Assembly: GCA_002811675.1 (NCBI GenBank)
Contig: PDIM01010340.1
Span: 43,430 to 66,358, forward strand
DNA: 22,929 bases
Direction: 5' to 3'
DNA from: Ichthyosporea sp. XGB-2017a
Taxonomy: Eukaryota; Opisthokonta; Ichthyosporea
A model generated the notes under the pieces. The model was given only the letters and a program-made list of their open reading frames with translations, had not been told where the DNA came from and searched no databases. Numbering within the stretch: the stretch's first letter is position 1; each line of letters begins with the position of its first letter. The translations under genes were made by a program, and so were the position numbers. Below, in pieces: positions 1-8,600 of the stretch.

Positions 1-60
1 GCAGAGCTTGGGTTTACTCATAAAAAAATTACAAATTTTTACCGTGTCAGTTGGGAATAT

Positions 61-143
61 GGACGTGGCGTCCACCATTCGTCCACGTCCACGTCCACGT
101 CCACCTCGTCCACGGTATTTTGGTGGACGGTGGACGGTGGACG
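61..143. repeat. GTCCAC hexamer array facing a GTGGACG heptamer array
   Basis: Four perfect GTCCAC copies lie at 81-104, with a fifth at 108-113. They are followed at 121-143 by three copies of a GTGGACG-type heptamer. GTGGAC is the reverse complement of GTCCAC, so the two arrays can pair as a slipped hairpin. A further GGACG...CGTCC pair lies at 61-73. On the minus strand the hexamer reads as an Asp-Val dipeptide run, which I take as a by-product. No gene is assigned here. Confidence 0.85.
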
Positions 144-230
144 CCCTACACTATGCCTAGGCCTTCTAGTAGGGCTAGAGATAAGAGACGTGATGACTTC
201 CGGCGCTATAGAATACCGGCTATAGAGTGT

Positions 231-308
231 TGAGACTTGAGACTTGAGACTTGAGACTTGAGAGTTGTGACAGTTGTGACAGTTGTGATAGTTGTGACAG
301 TTGTGACT
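231..308. repeat. Two adjacent minisatellites (7-mer then 9-mer)
   Basis: Period-7 TGAGACT repeats four times plus a partial copy (231-263). It passes directly into a period-9 array of GTTGTGACA (264-308, five copies; the third has GATA for GACA and the last ends in T). The two units share the TGAGA/TGTGA core, which suggests that one array grew from the other by slippage. The minus-strand reading (Asn-Cys-His-Asn repeats) is low-complexity and is not called as a protein. Confidence 0.85.
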
Positions 309-466
309 TGTGAGCCTGCTTGTGAGTTGACAGTTGACACCATTGTCCAGTACCAGTTCAGTACGAGGCACGCGGCCACGCCGCATGGCCCACTCCAATA
401 GTCACATAATTAGTGATCAGAATAATATAAGGAATTATAAAAAAAAAACAATAAATGTCTACTCAC

Positions 467-597
467 CAAATCAAGGACCAAATGGCCTCTTCTCGGACCA
501 CCCAGCTTGATGTTCTGAAACTGCGCCAACTGTTCACATTCACTGGTCTTTTTATACCGGTACCCCACAAACAGAGCCCAGTGGATTGACCCCCTCT
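467..597 (-). other. Possible internal exon, gene not recognised
   Basis: On the minus strand a 131-nt open stretch is bounded upstream by a pyrimidine-rich acceptor (CTATTTTCAG, AG at 599-598) and downstream by a GTGAGT donor (466-461). The reading includes GSIHWALFVGYRY and ends GHLVLDL. It looks protein-like, but I cannot place it firmly in a family. No partner exon was found in 1-460, which is dominated by repeats. It may be an exon, an exon relic or chance. The rest of 309-840 shows nothing else I can support. Confidence 0.25.
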
Positions 598-841
598 CTG
601 AAAATAGTGACAGAACAGACAACTCAGCAGTTGCCATGTGTTCAGTAATTGCTCTAATAGTCGATCACTATAGTTGAAAAATTTATTTCACGGCTTATTA
701 CGCCCACCTAGCTAGAGGGGATCTAAGGGGGATAGACCCTCACAAAGATGGTGACCCAAAAGAGCCTTGACACTTATTATTGAGTGACTGGTGGGAACTC
801 TGCTGAAAGGAATTAAATAAACACTGTGCCCTTAGGATACT

Positions 842-1870
842 TTAGTGGGCCTTGTTTGGGGGAAGAGTATGAAGTAGTCCAAAGTCACATTTGACTCTCT
901 TATTCTCAGCAGGGAAGTTGTTAATTTCACATTTCTTTTTTGTCTGATCAATACAATTAGTGTTAATTTTATCCCAAGGGAGCACCACCTCAAATACAGG
1001 ATCATTATCATTCTTGTAGGGTTTTCCACCATTGTGCAGGAAGGAAACAAGGTTTTGGGGGGCTGACAGACCAAACGAAACAGCTTTAAGACAGAGCTGA
1101 AAGGTACTTTTGGTGGCTTGCCAGAATTTGCCGATGACTGAATTCTTCTGACCCACAGACTCATACATACTCTTTATGTATTTGATGCCATTCTCAACGC
1201 GTTCGCCAATTTCCTCCACGATGTTATTATGTTCAAATAGTGAATAAACAATGTCGAACTTCTCGCCTTTCTTAAACCTCAATACTGATCCAATTATCGT
1301 CAATGCGTCTTCTGGGAGACTTATTTCTGGTTTGTCTGTTGACTCTACATCATCTACAAGAACGTGGCAGATGGAATTCCCTTTCGTGTCTCTTACACAC
1401 ACGCTAAGGTAATACTTGTCATTGTGCAACGCCTTTTTTGAGGCCTCTTTTGAGAAATTATCTTCATCCCATTGGCAATCAATGGACGTCAACTGTAAGT
1501 CGCCAAATGCCTCCAGTGAGAGTTTAGAGATTTCCCTTAGACGGGCACTATAGCCATCCATGAACGTCTTCATTGTATTCAGGGATCCTTCTAATTCTCC
1601 CAAATCACTCTGCATTCCGGTTGACATTTCTTCTATGGTCTTAAGCTCGTCATAGTAGCCATTAATAGTCTCCTCATCTTGGGCAGACTTCCTGACTGCC
1701 TCCTCACTGACCTGCGCGATATCCTTCTTCTCGATCATGTGGCGGATAAAAGGCACCATAAGAAATATCATTATCCCTATACAAAGTATAGGCAGCCCAA
1801 CATACAGCAGCTTTTGCATGATGAGACTTCTTTCTGCCCTTACACCACGTTCTTCATCTCCTGTAGACAT
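842..1870 (-). CDS. Single-pass membrane protein, six-cysteine paralog A
   Basis: 342 residues from the ATG at 1870; the codon before it is GTG, so I start at the ATG. A hydrophobic segment at about 21-43 with basic residues on its N-terminal side suggests a signal anchor, with the C-terminal region lumenal or extracellular. A charged, probably coiled-coil helix follows (about 45-118). The C-terminal domain carries Cys 132, 158, 168, 306, 314 and 328, plus unpaired Cys260. All six align with cysteines of the gene at 2450-3409. Shared motifs include I(D/E)C, an EE(I/V)G(E/D)R helix near 219, N(C/H)CI-type near 306 and CDF at 328. I recognise no family; paired disulfides are an inference. A TTATAATT element at 1882-1889 lies so close to this ATG that translation might instead begin at Met18 (MQKLLYVGL), just before the membrane segment. 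No AATAAA was seen within 60 nt of the stop. Confidence 0.85.
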   Translation of the reverse strand: MSTGDEERGVRAERSLIMQKLLYVGLPILCIGIMIFLMVPFIRHMIEKKDIAQVSEEAVRKSAQDEETINGYYDELKTIEEMSTGMQSDLGELEGSLNTMKTFMDGYSARLREISKLSLEAFGDLQLTSIDCQWDEDNFSKEASKKALHNDKYYLSVCVRDTKGNSICHVLVDDVESTDKPEISLPEDALTIIGSVLRFKKGEKFDIVYSLFEHNNIVEEIGERVENGIKYIKSMYESVGQKNSVIGKFWQATKSTFQLCLKAVSFGLSAPQNLVSFLHNGGKPYKNDNDPVFEVVLPWDKINTNCIDQTKKKCEINNFPAENKRVKCDFGLLHTLPPNKAH

Positions 1871-2449
1871 CACTTCTTCTTTAATTATAAACCCACCAAG
1901 AGATGCACAACAATATTAATATATTCCTGAATCTATTGCTCCCTGCTAATAGTTTTCTTCAGTGTTTCAAGGCATGAGAGGCCTCTCTTCTTTCCGCCCT
2001 GCTGCTGTGGCCTGTGTGAGATAAAAAATCCCATCCCCTAACCCTACTCCCCAAAATTATGCTTCAGTTTGAATCAACAGGCCATATTTTTCGATTTTTG
2101 GATTTTTTGGCTTTTTTATTTTTTATACGGGGGTTTATTAGGGTGTGTTTCCAAGGAGATTGACCACTGAAATTCTGGCACAACAATCCGCACTAGTCAA
2201 TCCTCGCTTTGGATGGAGGTTAGGGGATCCTGAGACCACGGTTGTCAGGGAGACTTGATTAGACTAGGTCCTTCATGCGCAACACCAAAGTGATTCATGC
2301 ACGTAGCTGCAGGGGAGGAGCGAGAGAACTAGGCAAACAGTCTTCCTAAGAGAGCGTAGGTAGATCGAGAAGGGGAAGGAGAGAAGATTTGAGAGCTTTG
2401 AATCGAAAGTAGAATTGTTTTGCTGTAGACTCTAGGAGAAGCAACATCA
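1871..2449. promoter_or_regulatory. Shared head-to-head intergenic region of the paralog pair
   Basis: These 579 bp separate two divergent paralogs and must hold both promoters. The minus-strand gene has TTATAATT-type sequence at 1882-1889, very near its start. Around 2088-2140 there is a T-rich tract with a TTTTTATACGG element. The plus-strand gene starts in a good context (CATCAATGG). I see no reading frame worth calling. Confidence 0.4.
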
Positions 2450-3409
2450 ATGGCTCTATTTAGAAGAAACTCGGCCTATTCCACCAATCTCTGGTGGTGG
2501 CAGTTGGCGGCTGTGGCAGCGCTTGTTGTTTTTGTTTTTGTCCTCTTCAAGGGTTCAGACCTTGAGGACTCGCATTATTCGAGGATAGTTAATGTAGCAG
2601 ACAGCATTGTAAAGTTGGCCGGTAAATTGTTAAAGGTAACGTTCAAAGCCCTGGCTGCTAAAATCAATATGCTGATTGGGGAAGCAGAGAAATATAATCA
2701 GAAAGTGAGTGAAATGGATGACCAAGTGCGGCAAATTGCCATGCGTGCTCTTTCTGCGCATCAGTCATTTCTTCTGAAGAATATTGAGTGCAAAAGTCAC
2801 AATGCCAACAAATGGGCCAAGGACGCGTATGTGACAATGTTGTGTGTGAAAAGCTTACCTGACGAAGAGAGGATTTGCAACTACTTTGAAGCAGATGGGA
2901 AGTTGACTGACCAACCAACACTGCACCTGACACCAGACATTATGAAACAGCTTGAACATAAACTGGCCTTTGAAAAAGTCAATCAGTTTGCTTTTGAATA
3001 TTATGTCTATGAAAGGAACTCGTTCACTGAAGAAGTGGGGGACCGAATTGTGAGTGGTGCAAAAGCTGCTTACAACACAGTGAAAGATGCGTTTAATTCC
3101 TTCAAAGGTTGGCTTGGATTAAGAAGAAGACGCGGCTTGGGTGAATTCATTGATAACATCACCTACCACTGGAGAGCCCACACTCACGTGTTCGAGGGGG
3201 ACAAGATCATCCATGTAGAGCTAGACTACGAAACAATTACAAATCATTGTATCCTTGATAAAGCGGCTGGTGAGAATGAGCTTAACAAACAGGCTGACCA
3301 AAAGCAATGCGTGATCAAGGACGTGGAAGATGAAAAAGGAAACGCGTCGTGCGACTTTACCCTTGAGCATTCTCATTATGATGACTTAGAGGAACAGAAG
3401 CAGGATTAG
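2450..3409 (+). CDS. Single-pass membrane protein, six-cysteine paralog B
   Basis: 319 residues, intronless. A short basic N-terminus (FRRN) and a Trp-rich start lead into a hydrophobic segment at about 15-33, a probable signal anchor. A helical charged region follows (about 40-105), then a domain with Cys 114, 132, 143, 267, 287 and 301 in the same order as paralog A at 842-1870. Between the cysteine clusters both proteins carry an amphipathic helix (EEVGDRIVSGAK here). An Arg-rich patch, RRRRG, at 225-229 could be a proprotein-convertase-type site and is absent from A. The C-terminus is acidic and polar. A possible N-glycosylation site is NIT at 236-238. The overall organisation matches A, but sequence identity is low, so the duplication is old or fast-evolving. 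No family is recognised; the topology is inferred. Confidence 0.88.
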   Translation: MALFRRNSAYSTNLWWWQLAAVAALVVFVFVLFKGSDLEDSHYSRIVNVADSIVKLAGKLLKVTFKALAAKINMLIGEAEKYNQKVSEMDDQVRQIAMRALSAHQSFLLKNIECKSHNANKWAKDAYVTMLCVKSLPDEERICNYFEADGKLTDQPTLHLTPDIMKQLEHKLAFEKVNQFAFEYYVYERNSFTEEVGDRIVSGAKAAYNTVKDAFNSFKGWLGLRRRRGLGEFIDNITYHWRAHTHVFEGDKIIHVELDYETITNHCILDKAAGENELNKQADQKQCVIKDVEDEKGNASCDFTLEHSHYDDLEEQKQD

Positions 3410-3427
3410 TGGAACAAGTCTCCTTAA

Positions 3428-3924
3428 TTAAAAAGTAATAAATAGCGAGTTATTAATGATTTGATTGTGGACCAAAGACACACTGGTGTGGTTAATAGGA
3501 TGGATTCTCCTCTCGAGCCTTTCCTCCTAGCAGGTTGTTTATGCAAGCCAAATTCAAACAGGTTTTCAATATCCGTAGTATGTTATTTTTGTTTTGCTTG
3601 CACCCTGCTGCCTCTACTAACATCATCACACAGACATTTGCTTTTCTTACATATGCCATGTCCGCCACAGGGGCCTGTCTGGCAGATGCCTACTGAGGCA
3701 GGTGGAGCCGTGGCCCGTGGAGGGTTTGTTTGTATGCACAGAAAATACTACAAAAGATGGTCATCAGAAAAAGAATGTCTCTTCTGCATAAGCGTCTCTG
3801 TATCACATCTTCAACGTATGTTAATCCATTCACTCACCCACACAGATAACCCACGGGGGACTATTGACGCCGAAGGCAAAAACAAGAGTCTTTCACTTGA
3901 AGTTTGGATGGTGATAACAACCAT
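3428..3924 (-). CDS. Tentative three-exon gene with an EGF-like exon
   Basis: Inferred model, minus strand: exon 1 3924-3838 (ATG start, ends at GTGAGT), exon 2 3747-3622 (after TCTTTTGTAG, ends at GTTAGT), exon 3 3526-3428 (after CCTGCTAG, ends TAA). All junctions are phase 0 and the joined frame is open, 103 residues in total. Exon 2 is the best part. It has a Pro-rich linker followed by CQTGPCGGHGIC and KCLC, which is the first five cysteines of an EGF-like module with the usual GxGxC turn. The sixth cysteine is missing from exon 3 as modelled, so exon 3 may be wrong or the gene may be a relic. The predicted 3' end overlaps the poly(A) region of the plus-strand gene at 2450-3409. Nothing else is supported in 3925-4336. 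Confidence 0.35.
3437..3442 (+). terminator. Poly(A) signal AATAAA of the gene at 2450-3409
   Basis: AATAAA lies 28 nt after the stop codon, in an AT-rich tail. Confidence 0.6.
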
Positions 3925-4336
3925 AATGAAAATGAACTGTCTCCCAACGATTCAGGTGAAGCTTGAAGGGTGATCTACATACGTATCTCCCTTTGTGCTT
4001 GGGCGAGGGAGGGGCGAGGAGCATGCGAGCGAACAGAGTAGATAATTGAATGCTGTCCGAAACAGGCGGGCCAACAGGGAACTGTACTATGTAATATATG
4101 TGAACTTTAAAAGGGAATAAAAGCGTCCATGATTGTGGATGATTTTTTAAAAAACAGGGAACACAATAAGATTGCTTTAGCAAATTGTAGTATTCAATGT
4201 TTGTGGACTATGGGACGCAGTGCACATCCAGTGCTGTGAATGACACAGATTTGAATGTCGGTCGCAGCTGTGGCGACTGGCGAGGGACGACATCTCTCAT
4301 AAAAGGTCTGAAAGACAACAAGAAACATACAAGCAT

Positions 4337-4342
4337 TTTATT
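4337..4342 (-). terminator. Poly(A) signal (minus strand) after the CCCH unit
   Basis: AATAAA on the minus strand about 100 nt past the stop at 4444. It shows that the CCCH unit is, or was, the 3' end of a transcript. Confidence 0.5.
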
Positions 4343-4443
4343 CTGTTCAACTAGGTTAAACTAATACCCATCAGTTCATGTGCAAGTAACTCTTCTAACT
4401 ACAATAAAAACACTTCACACTTCCATGCGGTGCTGAGAGTCTT

Positions 4444-5061
4444 TTAAGGTACATCTTTCATTTGCCCCGCTGCTCCCATTACATTTCTATGTACAAAGGG
4501 ACACTTTTCGTTTCTTCGACACTTTCCATTCCTGGCAAAAACTCGACATTGCTTTTTGGGAGTATCTTCAACCTTTCTAGTACTATCAGCGACGATTACG
4601 TTCGCTGCCTCTTTAACCTTCTTTTTGTCATTCTCGTTGTCGCAAAATGTGTTTCCATTCATCGGTGTTTCTGTTTCACTTGGCCCTGCCCGCCCCTTTT
4701 TAGGAGCGCTGTTCCCTTCATGTATAAATCGACACTTGTCCTTTGCATTACACACTTTAGACTTTGAATAAAATTTGAATACTTTAGGCAGCCCCTTATT
4801 TCGCATCGTTTTTGGCTTCAAGTCCGACTCATCCTTCATACAAGATATCGCAATCTTCAGAAAAGTCTGTAATTCCCCCAACTTGGATTCGCTTTGCGTC
4901 AATCGCTCTAGGCTAGTATCATTGTTGTTCTGCACACCTGTCACCAGTGTGTGAACTCCGGTTACGTCTTGACGTGAATTAGCGTCCCCCGTGGCACCCA
5001 CACTTTCATATAGAGATTTCAAGTGTTGTCTTCGTCTCGCAGATAGCTCGCTCTTCTTTTA
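4444..5061 (-). pseudogene. CCCH zinc-finger segment of a broken gene
   Basis: The open frame runs from just after a TAA at 5061-5059 to the stop at 4444. It has no ATG near its start: the earliest start-like codon is TTG at 5022. It carries two CCCH (C-x8-C-x5-C-x3-H) fingers. Counting from the TTG codon, finger 2 is intact (Cys159, Cys168, Cys174, His178). Finger 1 keeps Cys91, Cys97 and His101, but its first ligand is Phe82 (TTC where TGC would give Cys). CCCH fingers of this kind usually bind RNA. The segment continues out of frame into the coiled coil upstream, and dropping one A from the 4-A run at 5057-5060 would join them. Taken with the upstream breaks, I read it as the 3' part of one decaying gene. 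A separate live gene with an unseen spliced start is the alternative. Confidence 0.6.
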
Positions 5062-5105
5062 ATAACAAACCAATTGCTTCACATAAGTCAATCTGGACAC
5101 CACAT

Positions 5106-5665
5106 TCACGAATCAATTTTTCTCCACTTGCACACCAATTCCTCTTGTCGCCTTAGACGCTCCGCTTCGTTATGTGCTCTCTTATTGCCCGTTTCCCTCT
5201 CGATGCCTTCAGACATGTTTAACTCTCCCCGGACTACTTCTTGACGCAGTTTTGTCCTGTTCAATGCTTCTTTTGGGCACCGCTTCCTTTCCGCCTCTTT
5301 GTTTAGTTTCCTCTTCCCCTGCCCCCTTTCTTGATGTTTCCTAGTTCGACTCTCCTCTTCTTCAAGCTTCTTTTTTTTATCAGCTTCTTCTTGAAGCTTT
5401 CTTTTTCTTTCAACCTCTTATTGTAGCTGCCTCCTATTGCGCTTCGCCTCGTCATGCATTTTCTTTTGGTCGGCTTCTTCTTGACGCCTTCTCTTTTTTT
5501 CTTTCGCGTCTTGCAGCAGCTTCTTCTTACGTTCCACCTCTTCTTGCATCCTCTTTCGCTCAGCTTGTTCTTCGCGTCTTCTCTTTCTTTCTTCCGCTTC
5601 ATGTCGTACCTTTTTCTTACGTTCCGCCTCTTCCAACTGATGCTGTCCCACACAACCATTCCGTC
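5106..5665 (-). pseudogene. Charged coiled-coil segment with in-frame stop and frame break
   Basis: On the minus strand one frame encodes a long Glu/Lys/Arg repeat of about 13 residues (units such as EEAERKKK and QEEADQKKM), a single alpha-helix or coiled coil. The frame is cut by TAA at 5420-5418, exactly where the repeat expects Glu or Gln, and the same frame then resumes (EVERKRKLQEEADKKKK). It is lost again at the 5-A run 5121-5117, where the next frame reads KLIRECGVQIDL and runs on to the 4-A run at 5060-5057. There is no ATG at the head; the frame enters directly from the last codons of the LRR gene, with no room for a promoter. It is probably a degenerate gene. Assembly errors could explain the homopolymer breaks but not the nonsense codon. 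Confidence 0.6.
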
Positions 5666-8600
5666 CTAACAGTGATCCCCTTGTAACATTTTTTTCTCTT
5701 TCTGACGACCAATTACCCCCACATTGTAATCCTCGTCAAACAACACATAGGCATATTCCGAGACAGGGTACACGCAGTAATACCCGTCTCTATCATCCTT
5801 CGCGAGAGCATCCACAACAGCAGCATATCGGTGGCGCGGTTTTGGCACGGATGACCCATTAGAGCCTTCAGTTCCCCATCCTTCAGAGGGGTTAACGTAA
5901 CTGTCGGGGCGTGCTGCTTCTTTGACAAGTCCCGTATCATCATTTGGAGGTGTTTGATCCTTCATTGTGTTAATACTAAACAGGAAAGACAATCCATAAT
6001 CCACTTCCCATATACCCGGTTTGCCTGAGAATAAATACAATGCCACCCCCGCAATTACCATGAAGTACACGAGCCATAAAAGTAAAAGCGACCACAAAGC
6101 AGTCATATATTCCTCATTTGTAACGTACCGCTTGCTTTCATCTTCACATACTCCGCACCTTTCCTTCCCAAAGAACTGAAAATAATGTATCACTATGTGA
6201 TTACCATTTTCCCTTACGAAACATTTTAGCGTTTTGTGATGTACACTGTAAACACCAAACATTGATTCTTGTTCTTCGCGCAGTTGTTTTAACAGTTCCT
6301 CCTTCCCTTCGTTTTCTCCAACATCCGGGTTAATACTCTTCAGGAGTACATAATTGCGCTGCAGTCGATACAAAGTACAACAATTAGTAATTTCATTGTG
6401 GGAAATGTCTGTATCTGACATGAACCAAACAGAAGGCACAAATGCAAGCGATTGGAGTGACAAACCCTCATTGTACCCAAGCTGGTATGCACATGGTAGC
6501 GGTTGTGACGAAACATTGGTGTTTACAACACTTAACAAATTCAAGGAGCTGAGAAAATGGGCTTTTTTAGGCAGATGAATGAGTTTTGTATTGTTGTTCA
6601 AATTAACAAGCAATTTCACATTGGATGGACAATCAAAAGCTTCATCTGATAAGTACGACAACTTGTTGTTAGCTAAATTAACATACAACGCAAATGGGCC
6701 ACTGATATTTTCCAATCCACTACATACAGACCAGTCTACACTCGAAATATTATTATGACTAAGGTCCAATGTCGCGTACGCATCACCAAAGGATGCATTA
6801 TTCCACATACTCCTGTAATACGCAAATACAGCACTGATACCGCGCGGGAAATAGCTGAACACGTTGTTTCGCAGAATCAATCCCCGAATAGGGGTTTGAA
6901 ACTCTTCGACGTGCTTTGTCAGATTTCCCACCAACACAGGCCACTTGGTGCTAAGATGATTATTACTCATATCAAGAACACACCCGTAAGATAAACATGA
7001 CTTTCCACTAATAAACCCCACTTCTATACTATCCATGCCGTTATTGCCCAGCATTAATGTTGAAACGGATCGCATATCAACAAATGAATGTGCAAGAAGA
7101 CAATGCAAGCGATTATATCTAAAATCCAACGTGAGCTTCATCTCTAGTGCCATAGGCATTTCATAATTCGACTCAAAGGCTTCAAGACTACTGTTAAAGT
7201 TCGCATACAACACGGTAAGATTGCGCTTAAGAAAATTAGAGTCCTGCAACGGAAGAAGATCGTGTTTTACACCAAGATGTGTTAAATAGTTATGTGTAGC
7301 CGTCAGGGTATACTGCTTGGGGTCATCACCACTTCCTCCTATACGGAAACGTGGTATTTCATACACATCCGCCCAAGCAAGCGTAAGGGACGTTAGCTTG
7401 TTAAAACTCAAATCAATATTACTAACACCAGGACAATATCCACTCGCCGTGCCATTATTCTCCGTACATAAGCCCGAACACAATGAATGGTAATTGAATT
7501 CCACTAAAGAGACATTTTTAAGCTCAAACTTACTAAAATACCAATCTCGCTCACGGCTATTCGTGCAAAGTTTCTCTGTCATATTTCTAATGGGCATATC
7601 ACGAATAGCAAAATTTGCACCTATACTCTCCCTATGCCCAAATAAAGCCCCGGAAACAATAACATTGTATCCCAAATCAACGCTCTCATAATCTCCCACA
7701 CTGGTTTGGATCTGTTCATCATACGCCTCATCAACAGGCACCATCTGCAAATTCTTCAGTGGAATTTTCGCAAAAGCGCCAGGCATGATGGCGGTAAGAG
7801 ACGTACTGTAAAATGCAAACCGCGTCAAGTTTGGGTATTTACAAAACGATGCTTCAGAAATTGAGAGCTTGGAGGATGGGCCAGAGTTACCCCATTGCCC
7901 GGAATTGGACTCCGTAACACTAAGGGCAGTAAGACTTGGCTTTACCACTCTTTGAACGATGTCTGCACAAGTGTCTTTCGGTGCATCACGGAGGATGTCA
8001 CTTTCCGGTTGGTTGTTGATTGGTTTCTTATACTCGTTCTCAAATAATGACGCCACATCAACATTCGAGTTTGAGAAAGTGATGGACTTTAGTTTCGGGT
8101 AATAACTCTCAAAAAGCACATAACCCAAACTACCCTGTGGGCTTATAGAAACATCCTTAAGATTGACAGAAGTAACCTCATTGGTCAGGGAATCATATCT
8201 CGAGTAGTTTCCTCCTTGATTATAACCCAGCTGCGATGACGTCGAAGTATCACCCCCCATTGAATTGCTCAGGCGCACATCAATCAGCCCGCTAAAGCGG
8301 CTATCACCCCAGATTGAAATGAACGAGCACGACTGTAAAGCACACAAGGTTGAAACAAGAACCAGGCAGGGGTGGGGTGTGACACAATCACTGGGGTAAC
8401 GGAGCCTCACAGCAATGATTCTTACCGTCGGGCGGAAACTGTACTCGGATTTTTCCGGTGATACAATTCCTGACACCTGAACAAAGGACCAATTTCGATT
8501 CACCAAGCCACCCCAAAGAGCACTATTGAGCACGATTTGATCATTAAGCACCAACATTCTCTTCGTGGATCTTCGTCGCCGCTTAATATCATCGTGCTGC

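Noticed and set aside
39-398. 119-codon minus-strand frame
   Set aside because: Most of it is translation of the tandem arrays (Asn-Cys-His and Asp-Val runs); length alone is not evidence.
3461-3973. 170-codon plus-strand frame
   Set aside because: It starts at TTG, has noise-like composition, and is antisense to the better EGF-like exon.
5004-5022. Similarity of KSLYESVG in the CCCH segment to KSMYESVG in paralog A
   Set aside because: Only eight residues match and nothing around them aligns; taken as coincidence.
5689-5695. Programmed -1 frameshift at the 7-A run joining the LRR gene to the coiled coil
   Set aside because: The in-frame codons are GAG AAA AAA ATG, which is not a clean X-XXY-YYZ heptamer, and the downstream frame is itself broken twice more. 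A decayed gene or sequence error is simpler.
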